A stretch of DNA of 64,000 bases from Roridomyces roridus (lineage: Eukaryota; Basidiomycota; Agaricomycetes; Agaricales; Mycenaceae): contig JARKIF010000031.1 in assembly GCA_029378245.1 (NCBI GenBank), positions 310,001 to 374,000 on the forward strand, in the 5' to 3' direction. Position numbers and translations under genes: made by a program. Each line of letters starts with the position of its first letter. Positions within the stretch are counted from its first letter, which is position 1. Below, one piece after another: positions 43,786 to 54,525 of this stretch. A model generated the notes under the pieces. The model was not told the DNA's origin and ran no database searches. It saw only the letters and a list, made by a program, of their open reading frames with translations.

Positions 43786-45914
43786 ATGACTGCGGTCATG
43801 CACCACGATCTCCATCTACGCAACCTGGACCGCCTTCCAGTCTCCATTCGGGTGCAGATTATCCTCTTTTCTTGAGTCACTGTCTGATTGGGTGAAAAGC
43901 GCGTCGCGTCCCTGGCAGCGGCGGAGACTCGCACTTTGGCTCAGGTCATCCATGCACGAGACCTCATGGAGACACCCACCCTCGCTCGCTCCCAGCAGAT
44001 GGCCTTTCTGGCTGTCTTCTTCCCCGTTCTCGATCCAGCTCGTATCCCCCGCCTCGAAGAGCTTTCTGCGAAGGCTAAAGAAGACGTTTCCTGTGCGGAT
44101 GTAGCCTTGAACGCGATGTTTCAGCTTCGAAAGCAAGGAGACATTGGGTTGTCCTTGTGGCCACGTGTCTGGCCGTGGGTAGATTTTATACACACACACC
44201 GCCAGCAGCTGGAAGATCGAATTGAATTCCTACCAGAGCAGGACTTCTACGCCTCGTTTTCCCTCTTTCTTGGCAGCTACTTTGATCACCCAGCGACGTA
44301 CGAGCTCATATCTGCGGCACCGGGCTTCTGGGCCTGTGTTGTCAAGTTCTGGACATTCCTGACTCAATTCGACACCCCAGACCACATGCTCGCTCATCTC
44401 GGTGGGTTTCTTGCTGAATCCGGCGTGCGATCCCACCCAGAGCGTCTGGAAGAGATGATTGACGCTGCAGGGTCAATCAGCCGATTTGCCGGGCTTGTCG
44501 AGGATTTCATCCGTACCGTGGTAAAGCACCACACGTCGGACGCTTGGGGTCTTCTCGACAACATTGCACATATCACGGGCTTCATTGACGACGCCGACCA
44601 ATTCCCCCAAGATTGCTCCGGTGACCCAATGTCAGTGCCCCTCGGCCGGTTAGGCGTCGCGCTATACACCCACAGTAACTGCGCCGAAGAGCTTGTCGCC
44701 GCTGTGCTCTTTCTCTGCGATAACCACGAGGAAAGAGCGACGGTGGCGATCGATCGGTGTCTAATGCTCGTACGGCGTATGATTATTGCATCTCCGGCGA
44801 AGTTGTGGCTCAGCAAGCTGTTCAAACGCGGGCTGTTACGAGCGTTCTTCTTAATTGCCCTCCGAAGCGATACTCGTGGAGGGCCACTTGAGCACCAAGT
44901 CCTATATTTCCTGGTTCTGGTTCTATCTCCCGCTCTGGTGTCTTTCGACGCTGTTGCGGCGTATAGGGATGCTCTGGAGGAAGTCCAGGATCTGTTGTTG
45001 GGGGATAAATTCAAGAAAAGGGCGCCCAAGTTGTATGAAACCTGGCAGACTTTCCTCACTATAACGGAGGAGCGCTGTGAAGCTTTGACATTCGTGGCGC
45101 AGAAGGCGTGCGATAACCAAGAGGTATGTCGTGAACTCGTCTTTGATGCGCTGTTTCACTGAGCTCTACAACAGTGCGGCTTGATACAAGAATCATCCTG
45201 CCTCAAGCGATGCTCAGGCTGCCTGGTTTTCTATTACTGCTCCGTCCAGTGCCAGCGGCGCGACTGGGAACTTGGCCATCAGAACGCTTGTCACACTCGC
45301 GACAACCTACTTCTTTGTAAGTCGCACGCGATTCTCCTGAAAGTCTGCTGAGGTATTCCTCTCTAGCCAAACGGGCAGAGCTCACTTTCAAGGAGCGTTC
45401 ATTCATCCGCGCCCTGACCCACCGGAGATATCTCAAAGAACGCCATTTCATCTGCGCACAAAAAATCTCGATTCTCACTCAATACGATGGCGCAGGGCAC
45501 CGCCCAGACGTTCTGTTCACGCTCTTTGACTACTCCAAGCCTGCCCCCGTCACCAAGGTGTACCCCGTCCACCTGGACAATTCACAGGCTTCCGATCGAG
45601 TGTGGTCGGACGACGAGTCGGACGATGAAGAACCTCATGAGCCGTTGCACGAGCTCTTGGATACGGAGAGCGACGAGTGGCAGGATCTTGTGAAACGGGC
45701 AAAGTTGGGAAAGGGGCGCTATGAATTGCATGGTATACGCATTTCGGAGGGTTCGAAGATGAGAACGTGGGTTGTGCCGTTGAGAACTGACGGGGACAAG
45801 CGTTTTGAGGGGCTGTTGAGGCTTTCGCGTCGAGGATTCACGCAGGCGGCAGATCTTATCAGAGAGATTGATTTCTTGGTCAAGTCGACAAACGATCTTG
45901 TTGAGATACATTAG
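43786..45914 (+). CDS. MYND-type zinc finger protein (intact copy)
   Basis: Four exons, 43786-43851, 43900-45123, 45175-45316 and 45367-45914, give 660 codons with the stop. The long second exon encodes a helical region (LSLWPRVWPWVDFIHTHR, FWACVVKFWTFLTQFD). The third exon is the MYND finger: CSGC, YYCSVQC, then HQNAC, a cysteine/histidine set that binds two zinc ions. The last exon encodes a domain with LTFKERSFIRAL, LFTLFDYSKPAP and a C-terminal EIH. MYND domains usually mediate protein-protein contacts; the specific role is unknown. The first exon is supported by the pseudogene copy at 23947, which shares its splice phase. An alternative start is the Met at 43798. Confidence 0.82.
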
Positions 45915-48110
45915 TTATCGATATGCAGACCTTTTTTTCGGATGAATATGGCGGGGTGATTGGACGCCCCGCCTCTGGTTCAATAGCTGCTAGATCTGAG
46001 ACCGGGTGGGATCCACAACCACGCGATATCGACCCAGACGATCCGTACACTATTCAACGTTCAACGTTCATCCTGACAATCTTTGATCCGCGTTGACGAG
46101 GGCCAGGGAAGGTGGGTCCTCCAGACGACACGTTACCAACACATGGTCATGGGCGTCGTGTAGTCGACCCGCGCGCGTACGGATCAGCGACGAGTTGACT
46201 GAATTGTCGGGATGGTATGATGAAGCCCGAGTCGGCCTTCGGGCAACCGACGGAGATGCAAATATTCGCGTATCGCTGTTTCGCGGCAAGCTAACAAAAC
46301 GCTTGGACCCAAAACGCAGTCGCCAGTCGGGCCCGAACGCCGCGGCGCCGCCCGTTGCCAGTGTATCAGTCGGGGTAGGAATAGAATATATGCATCGTCG
46401 ACGGGACGCACAGGACGCCCGATGTGTAGAGACCTCACACTTGTCTTGTGAGCTATGTATACGCACGCATCAAGCATCACGGATGCACATACCATAGTCC
46501 CTGCATTCATATGCATGCCGTCGCCACAACTTTGACATTCAAGACATCGTCGACGCTGTTGTGACGGCGCGTGAGAGTCGAGCCCAGGCGGCAGTTTGTG
46601 TACTATCTTTGCAGACCAGAAGATCCTGGAGTCTCAAGTAAAACACCGTTTCACCCTTCGTTTCCAGGTGGGGAATTCAAGCGAGGGGGGATTTGCACGG
46701 GGCTGAGCAGGTTTGATTGATCTTCACCCGCAGTGGTAATCCAGACGCAAGTAGAGGTTTCAATACAATTTTAATACAGTTTCGCTCTGGTGGACAGCCT
46801 GAGGCGGTTTGAAACATTGCAAGCGACGTCGGAAAGGCAACGGAAAGGACTCGGATTCGTGGCATAGAATCCACGAACCACAGCGTCTATCTGGGTAAAT
46901 CTTGATAGCGCAGACTCGGAGTTGATTGCGGAGTTAACGACAATTCGTTCTCCAGCCTCAGGGACCAGGATTTTCGAGGAACATGTCGAGTGCCGAGTTG
47001 GTCATGATAGTGGCAGAGATCAAGCGCAGTTTGATACATGAACAAACAAAACCGGCTTGTCTTCTGCCACATCAGTCGGCCGCTCGATTTTTCAATTAGT
47101 TACTGTTCCGCCGTTGGCGGATTCCTGCCGGCTTCTGATGTCCCGTACCTGCTCTGGAGTATCTAATCTGGTGGGCCCAGTACTCGGAACTTCTTCAATT
47201 CGGGGTGTCCAGCCGCCGCATTTTCAAGCCTTCAATCCTTGTGTCCTGCCAGAAGTCGAACTGCCTCATGGCCAAGCCGGGACTCATCGTTGTACTCTGG
47301 AAAGATCCATCTGCGCCACTTTCATTAGCGAATCGAGTTCTTCGGCTTGTTCTCCGGTGTCGTACTCGGTCTCCATCTTTGTAACATGCTACGTATCCTA
47401 TCCTATCCACGCCGAGCACTCAATCGCCGCAATGTCTTCGCATGCTAGTCTCACTCAATCCCGAGCTAACCGCCGATCGCCGCCCTTCCGAGGCCAGACC
47501 CCTCGGAAATGTCTGGTCTGGGATTCAATTCCCCCTACTGGCTAAACGCGCTCCCCGTCGAGCGATAGCCTGAATGAAGACAACCAACTGTATTCATCGA
47601 ACGGGCAAACCGGGCGCTAAATTAGGATCGGCAATGTCCCTCTCCACGCAACGCAACTAGATTGAACGGATCGCGCAATCTGTGGCGCTCCAGCCCGTGG
47701 TACTCATTCATTCATCCAAGTACTGCGCAATTTGAATCCCTATTGGTTGTCTTTGCCGCAGGTTTTGGGGGGGAAACATCGACAATCGCGATCGGAATTG
47801 GGAGAGCCGCGTGTCAAGTGCCGGTGAGTTGAAACCCTGGTGTGGCTACTGCCAACGTTAACTACATCTTTTCTTGCAGCCAGCATACCCGGCAAAATTA
47901 CGGCGCAGAATTTCAATGTAAGATCTCACCTGTCATCGCCCAGGCCTCGAATTTTTGCTTGTCCGTCGGGTGGTGGTGGTCGGATCGAGATGCTATTCCG
48001 CAGGCCCCAGGCTGTTCACCTTCTCACCGATCCTTGTTGTCCATGGCCATTCATGAAATTGCCATCGAGTCCCTGAAGCCACGGTGTTAGGAAATCGCAT
48101 CGGTGCCATT
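45915..48110. other. Intergenic, with a fragment of the B repeat
   Basis: No gene is recognised. About 46065-46250 shares blocks (GACAATCTTTGATCCGC, TTGTCGGGATGG) with the repeats at 53380-54525 and 61070-62235, and is a diverged third relative. The remainder holds scattered frames under 165 codons on both strands without domain features. Confidence 0.4.
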
Positions 48111-48209
48111 GCTTTGGTGGGGTAGTGGTAACCTGGGTCGTTGCCATGGCCATGGCCATGCCGATGCGTGTCTTTCGACCCGCCGAAGGTTCGATTCCCT
48201 CCCAAAGCA
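48111..48209 (+). tRNA. tRNA-Gly(GCC) candidate with a 28-nt intron
   Basis: A 99-nt cloverleaf. The acceptor GCTTTGG pairs perfectly with CCAAAGC and is followed by discriminator A. The D arm GGGT/ACCT closes an AGTGGTA loop. The anticodon stem GGTCG/CGACC is perfect, with loop TTGCCA giving anticodon GCC. An intron at 48147-48174 lies after position 37, the canonical place. The T arm has TTCGATT in the loop and one mismatch in the stem. The intron contains repeated GGCCAT. The T-stem mismatch and the degenerate tRNA-like sequences nearby mean that it could be a tRNA-derived repeat rather than a working gene. Confidence 0.5.
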
Positions 48210-48574
48210 CTGACGTCTCCGAGTTCCTTTTGTTCAAGCTGGATTTCCCTATCCGTGTTGTCGTATGTTTTACTTGTAGTATCTTATACTAACTCGCTTC
48301 GGCTTCCCACCGCAGTTATGAGCCGCCGCCACAAGGACTCGGACTGAGTGGTGGCGAGACAGCAAGAATCGAAAGGGTCAAGAGGAAGCAGTGCATTGCT
48401 ACATCTCCCACTGTTTGAACATTCAACAACGACGGTGTGTGTTTACAATTCCTGTGGGTTCTTTTCATGTACTTACAAAATGGGCATTCACAGTTGACAC
48501 ATGCCTTGTCCTACGTATATACTCGTCGCAAAGCAAGACGAGGACTGAGGCCTCAGCCAGGGACAACAAGAACC

Positions 48575-48776
48575 TACATACCGTTGACCTGACTCTTTGC
48601 CCTGTCCGGACGTCCTGGACCGGGTTCGATTCCCAGGCAAACCATCATCATTCATTGTGATTTTTTTTTACGTCTCACAACGGGAGCTAAGCACCCTAGA
48701 TCCACCCGGGTTTGCTACACTCTGGTCCTCGTCTCCTACCCGCACGCAGCCGGGGTTTGATTCCCTCGCAAAGCAT
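48575..48776 (+). repeat. Two degenerate tRNA-like units
   Basis: Two B-box/T-arm-like segments, GGGTTCGATTCCCAGG (near 48622) and GGGGTTTGATTCCCTC (near 48753), are each followed by an acceptor-like end (GCAAACCA and GCAAAGCA). The second has a possible 5' partner, GGTTTGC, near 48708 with one mismatch, but no D arm. Matching units occur in inverted order at 60.2-60.9 kb. I regard them as decayed tRNA-derived sequence. Confidence 0.45.
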
Positions 48777-48965
48777 GGGTTGTGCAGGAAGAAAACCTTG
48801 TTTCTTTTTCTTTTGGTCGTTCACAAAAGAATGACATTGTCCTGTCACGCTCAATGCCTTGTACGACATGGTGTTCCAATGCGTCGGGCGCCAGTCTCGG
48901 CAAGTTTGAAGAAAAATGAAAAGCCACCGAACTGCCTGGATGCGGAATACAACAGACAACTGGAC

Positions 48966-49442
48966 CAGTGTTGTCGAAGTCATAACATTTGTGACGGGCC
49001 GTCAATGACTCTCCGACGGTCAAGGGGTCAATAGAGAGCTTGCGCAGAAGCCATAGGAGCCACGTGATGGCTTTTTGGCCGTGCGCGTCATATGGCTCCA
49101 CTCTGCCAAAATTGGCTCGTTGGAGCCATTGAATGGCTTTTGTACCTAAATTAGCCATATGACGCGCACGTCAAAAAAGCCATCCAATGGCTCGTATGGC
49201 TTCTGCGCAAGCAGGGTAATGACGCCGTCATTGACTCTTCCGCAACGGGTCGATCAGTGATGGAGAGGGCAGTCACACAATGTGACCCGTCGCAGCTTTT
49301 TTGTCCGAAGTCTCCGAGACTCCGACCTTCTCCGAGGACCCGTGACAAGAGTCAGTGACCCATCCATCAAGAGTCGATCAAAGGTCAATGACGGTCAATC
49401 AAACATCACTGACCCGTCAACGACCCGTCATTGCCAACACTG
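48966..49442. mobile_element. hAT-like element carrying a nested MITE
   Basis: The ends CAGTGTTG and CAACACTG form short terminal inverted repeats, and inner GACGGGCCGTCAATGAC/GACCCGTCATTG-type blocks repeat along the element. ACTGGAC flanks it (48959-48965 and 49447-49453, with four bases AGTT between the right end and the repeat). The duplicated segment at 60.0-60.2 kb on the minus strand lacks this insert. The 188-bp palindromic MITE lies within it at 49032-49219. CAGTG ends and a 7-8-bp duplication fit hAT. No transposase is encoded. Confidence 0.65.
49032..49219. mobile_element. 188-bp palindromic MITE, copy 2 (nested)
   Basis: Identical over its full length to the element at 40169-40356. 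It is inserted in the hAT-like element at 48966-49442. No convincing target duplication is seen at this copy. Confidence 0.85.
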
Positions 49443-49446
49443 AGTT

Positions 49447-51271
49447 ACTGGACTATCGAATCGGCAGACGTGTCGGGGTCGTCAGGCAGCCTCGAAGGCG
49501 GCGTGGTATTGTGTCGGCTATTGTGTGCGCACAAGGCTTGAGCTCTTGTTTTTTTGTTGTTGTTCTGCTTTGGCACTCGTGGCTTTCATCTTATTTCATT
49601 TCACAGGATAAAGTTCCAAGACATATGCGCTTACGGCGACTCGGCGTCCTCGTGGATCAGAACAATAAAAACGGGTGGAGAGTGCTAAATGACACCTTGT
49701 TCTCGATTGGGAGAGCATTATTCTCGCATTTATGTGCTCCATTTCCCCGCCCTCCGTGTCAATCTTATCAGAGTACATCTCCATCTCGAGCGCTCGCCGC
49801 TCGCTGTCTCGGTGACCAGATGGCGTACATTCTCATCTGAGCCGTTGTCATTTCTTGTATTCCAAGCTTCTTTCCATTGCTGGGCCGCCCGAACACCAGC
49901 TGAACAACAGCTGCCCCTTGACAACTGCGGGCGGGCGCCGTTGTTCACAATTGGCCTCGCCTTTGTCCTGAGTATTCGTATTCGATTCATTCTTGTGCTT
50001 ATGCTCCACTGGGATCTAATCTTCATCCCCGCTAAGTATGCACACTCCCACCCGAGAATCAAGTGTGGAATCTTATTCGCGATCGGTGCGTTTCCTTGTT
50101 TCCATTTTCGTCTCCCTTTCCCGGCATCTAATCTACTTCCATTATCTTATCTTCATTTGATCGATCGACGTCATACCGCCCGATTCCCGATCCTCCCGCC
50201 CTGCCGGCAACCTGTTGCTGTCTGTCTGTCGGGCATTCGGATTCGGACTTTCGGTGGGTAGAGTATAAACCCCGCAGTGCGATGCACGTCGACGATCGGG
50301 TTCGGAGTCGGGCTTCTACTGCGGAGGCGAGTGTGGGATTGACTTGGCCTCCGAGGCTGTGGGTGGATGAATGACCTGAGATTAGGACAGCGGGCCTACG
50401 GATGTCTAGGCTGTGGAGTCCGAGGCTGAATCAAGGTCGAGCCGAGCCGCAGTCCCGACGTTGCGCACGCTCAGGGCCCGAAGCCCAGGGTGTCCATTAA
50501 TGCCGGTTGTCTGCTGGCACTGCCCTGCCCGTCGGCGCGCCCTGTCGCGCCCTGGATCGGATTTGCTGCGGGAATGCAAACATAGAAAGCTGTAAATCCT
50601 TATTCGTATTCGTATTTCCGCTTGAATCAATGGTAGGACTTAGGAGGACGCTCCATCCATCCGCACCCGCAGCTGTACAATTCATCATTGGAATCTATAT
50701 GATAAAGACCCACAATAATGATGACATTGATTCTGAGACTGAGACTCTCACTGAGACATATCAAGGACTCATAGCTGTACTGCTGCGAAACCGGGACCCA
50801 CTCATTTCACATTTCACGCCGCGGCGCAGATCATCCCAAGAGAATGTCTCACCCTGGCTCTCTCAGCCTCCTAAGTGGTGTTCAGAGCCGACAACGCATT
50901 TCGTCGTATTTACTCAGTTTTCTCCGACCCGACGGACGCTGATCTGCGAGCCGTTCGTTCCTTGGAGTGACTGGCAATGATGAGAGATGAGAACCGGGAT
51001 ATCGCGCCGGCGTGCGCATCAAACACTCGAGTGTACCCGGAGGAGGACAGCTCCACCCGCACACGTCGCGCTCTCCACCCGCGTGTGAGGAAGGAAATCC
51101 GGGATTTTCTAATTCGGATGGCTCCACTGTTGATTCTGGAAGTAAATTGTACATGACGTCCTCGGGCCCGCTGACACTGACATCGAGCAAGCAATTAGTT
51201 GCTCGACTGAGAGATAGAATCTGACGGGTACGTCTCCCGTATGTACCTTGTAGTGAAGCGCGCGATGATAA
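49447..51271 (+). repeat. Segmental duplication A
   Basis: About 1.8 kb matching the reverse complement of 58108-60020. Examples are CAGCCTCGAAGGCGG near 49480, CAAGGCTTGAGCTCTTG near 49530, and the block at 51165-51205 around TCGAGCAAGCAATTAGTTGC. Similarity is high but punctuated by small indels. A third, partial relative is at 62600-63420. The open frames inside are short and differ between copies, so the unit appears noncoding. Confidence 0.75.
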
Positions 51272-51315
51272 GGTGCTATTCAAGTATTCGAAAAAAGATG
51301 AGCGGCAAGGACCAC

Positions 51316-52673
51316 TCAACGATCTTCAAATTCCGACAATCCAGCGTCTACTTCGAATGCATCTCTGGTGTACTCCACCCACGGTGCATCCATGATCACC
51401 TTCTTCCATGCTCGACTGCCTGTTGAAGCAGCGTCAGATTCATTTCGATCTATTTATTGGGGTTCAGGAAATTCAAAAAACGTACCAATACAACATGCCC
51501 GTAGAGTCGGACAAGCCTCAGCAAACATTTTCACAGCTTTGTGACAGCGTTTGGCGTTCCACACCGAACCAAGTTCATATTCATAGTGTGCCCTATAATT
51601 GAGTGCGAAATATTGGATGCGGCCGAAACGGCGGAGGTTCTCTGCGAAGGTTTGTACGGTTGTCTGCATAAATGGGTTGGCACGGATAAAAGCAGAGAAA
51701 ACCTGGGGGCCTACGATGTGCATTTTATCTTCATAACTTCGCATCTGCAGACATCGGATCTGAGGCATATCACCCGACAGAGATACGAGCATACTCTGCA
51801 GTTCATCGTTCTTCAACATATAATCGATGGACAGAGTGAATGGCAGGTTCTGGTCACGGCTCGTGCGCGACTGGAGGGTCGCGAATATGGATCGTGGAGT
51901 GGGCCAGGAAATGGCTCGAATTCGGGCCGCTCGCAAAGTTCGTGTAGTACAGCACGCGTCAAGAAGGGCTGTGCTGTGTCCTTCGTAATGCCGCAGATTT
52001 TGGAGAACAACAGTGTTATCCCACTTGATATACTCGGGTTCATCGGAATCGGGGCACAGGGACCAAAGAGCAACATGGGTGAGATCCCGGTGTAAAGAGA
52101 AAATTCGAGCGACTTGCGCTCTGCCAGAGTCGCTAGTAGGATGGTATATAGCCAAGTGCCGGAGGCGGGGGAAGGTCATGGATGCCAACCGAGAGGAAAA
52201 ATCCTCTGGGGATGTGGTGTCGTCGTCGAAAGATAGATGCTCCAGGTTGTTCATCCTCTTCAACGATTCGAAGAATAAGTCGTAGTTGAGCGACTTGAGG
52301 CACCATGTGTACCGGATGTATCTGTAGGTGGCGATGAGTCGACTTTTAGAGACAGGGGAAATGCATACCCAACGTTCTTGAACCTCAGAGACCTGATGAC
52401 ATCTGCTCTCTCCGGATGCCCGACCACCGTCAAACAGAAAGTATCGATGATATCTGTCTTTTCCCCCAGGTAGAGAACGACGTTCTGGTAGAGGATGGGC
52501 AGGGATAGCGCGTAGAACGGTTTGGATGTACGACAGAGGGCCGCCTGGTTGCCTTTGGGTGCAGACCGGACGATTTCAATGAGAACTTCGTCTGGAAGCC
52601 ATTCAAGGATGGGCAGGTAGACTTTGCGAACACGTGGCTTGAAGAGTCCGAAGAACATTGTGGTAGGAGTCAA
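51316..52673 (-). CDS. F-box/LRR-like protein, copy 9
   Basis: Exon 1 starts MTPTTMFFGLFKPRVRK (52673; the second Met at 52658 is also possible). It contains ILEWLPDEVLIEIVRSAP and NQAALCRTSKPFYALSL. Exon 2 (about 52310-51455) holds HRDLTHVALWSLCPD and LQNLRHYEGH, and continues without the break that other copies have before exon 3. The last exon reads SRAWKKVIMDAPWVEYTRD and ends GLSEFEDR with a stop at 51316. No frame break is seen. It is the nearest relative of split copy 8. It lies between repeats A and B of the 3' repeat region. Confidence 0.78.
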
Positions 52674-52892
52674 GCAGTGAAGCGACCGATCAAAACATGA
52701 TGTCCATCATGATCTGGTCTGCGTCTCCCCTATTTCCATCAACAAGCTGCGACGCTCTTGCAGTTGCTTCAACTCATCTGAGCAAGGTCGCTGCCGGCAT
52801 TCAAGCAAGCAATGATGCCCTCGGCCAGTTATCGACCCAATTGCTCGAGAGCGACAATTTCGACTGAGTCCCCCCGTCATGTTTCATTTTCC

Positions 52893-53296
52893 CAGTGTTC
52901 GCCCAGAGGGCTTTGAATCGGGGTCCCAGAGGCTCAAAGGCCTTTCAAAGGGCAAGGGGCTTTTCTCATAGGGCATCTCAAAGGCCTTTGAGAAACAATG
53001 GCATTTTTTCGAACATCAGATTTATGGCCACATAACCGCAGAGATGAGCTGTTTTCTGAATGCCCAGAACCAGCCAGCTAATTTCTTTCTCTGGTTGAGT
53101 AGAAATGGCACCGACAAAGGGGGCAGGTCGTCGTCGGCATTGATGCGCCTTCCGCCGGTGATTGATTGATGCGAAAAGCACGTGATCTTATAGGGCTCTG
53201 AGAGCTTTGAAATTCCACAAAAAAAATCAGAGCCCTCTGCAGAGGGGTCTCAAAGGGCTATGAGCTCATAGGGCTTTGCCCTTTGGGCGAACACTG
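52893..53296. mobile_element. hAT-type MITE with perfect 8-bp target duplication
   Basis: A 404-bp element with ends CAGTGTTCGCCC and GGGCGAACACTG, and inverted inner blocks (GAGGGCTTTGA, GGGCTTTGCCC). It is flanked by an exact CATTTTCC (52885-52892 and 53297-53304). CAGTG ends with an 8-bp duplication are diagnostic of hAT. Several AAAGGCCTTT-like palindromes lie near the left end. No transposase frame is present. Confidence 0.85.
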
Positions 53297-53379
53297 CATT
53301 TTCCGCCAAGGCCTTGACGGTCTATAACACAACAGGGTGCGAGTTGATATGTTATAGCGTCGGTTTAGACTAACTTTGT

Positions 53380-54525
53380 ACGCCACCCCACGCGATCGCC
53401 CTGGTCCATTCCATCCGTGAGTTTGCCGTGAGTCCAGAGCAGCGACTAATCCGAACTAATGCTCTCGTCTCAGCTCCCGCGGCGCCAACTACATAAATTA
53501 AATTCAACACAAGGCGGGTGTTGATGCGCCACAGGGCGCGCCACCGATGAAATAAACCGGCTCGAGTTTCCGAAACGAGCTATAAAACTAAAAGGGGCTG
53601 AGCCGAGGTCGATCCTCCTCCTTCAAACGGGGACCAGCAGGGTTTGAAATTCATGTAATAACCGGGATTCCGAATAGGCGGGTGTCGAGGGGTGTCGTTC
53701 ATATTAATCCTTTGCCATTGGAATTGTCGATATCTGATAATTGTGCATCCCTACCTCGGAACCAATCGATCATTCATTCATTCATATTCCGCCTTCCGTT
53801 CCGGGCCCCGGCATCACAAGTGGTCGTTGGACACACCGCCCTCGCCAGGCTCCTGAGTCTCCGGTTTGTCTGATCGCCTTTTCTCTAAGTATGTAGTGGG
53901 ATCTTCAACAACCCATACGAGAGCAACCGGCAATCGTCCAGACATGCTTCGTCCCGGGTCCGATCCAACATCAACATCCCGACAATCTTTGATCCGCTTC
54001 GAGTCTCAACCTCGGAGTACTCGGGAGTGGAATCTGAATCAGTGTCTTGCAGTCGCAACGCATGGGTACCGGGCTCCCCGAGACCTACGCGTGGCTGCTA
54101 CCCCGCACCGACGGATCACCATAACGAAGTCAAGTGAACTGAGATTGCATTGTCGGGATGGCGGGATGAGCTCGGGCGACGGAAAGTACACAATGCACAT
54201 GGCCTCCCTGTCAGAATCCGGGGTACAGATACCCGGAATGAATAGTATCCGGGTGCTGCATTGGATTGCCAGGATCTTCAGCTGTAGTCAAGCTGTAGTC
54301 GAGCGATGGAGGGTATGAATTAACCGGTTTCGAAAGCAGCAACCCAAGTACGAAAGCGAACTCCCTCGACTCACTGGACGCCGCCTGACTTGAATGTACA
54401 AGGCATGGCGCAAGTCAGTCGGCGTACGTTTAATTTTACTCTCGCAATTACCGGTCGGGCGGACATCCGACGTGCAAGGCGGGTCCAAAACCCGCTGCCC
54501 CTCGTAATAATGCACCATCGACGTT
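53380..54525 (+). repeat. Segmental duplication B
   Basis: About 1.15 kb matching the reverse complement of 61070-62235 from CACGCGATCGCCCTGG at the left to the CGGACATCCGACGTGC block at the right. The shared run GGTCGATCCTCCTCC and the GCCACAGGGCGCGCC block are well conserved. No protein is recognisable. Confidence 0.75.

Noticed and set aside
43852..43899. Apparent frameshift at the 5' end of the intact MYND gene
   Set aside because: It is explained by a 48-nt intron with the same phase and position in the pseudogene copy; total length is then 660 codons.
43816..45159. Long antisense frames over the MYND gene
   Set aside because: They are shadows of the sense gene, with no domain.
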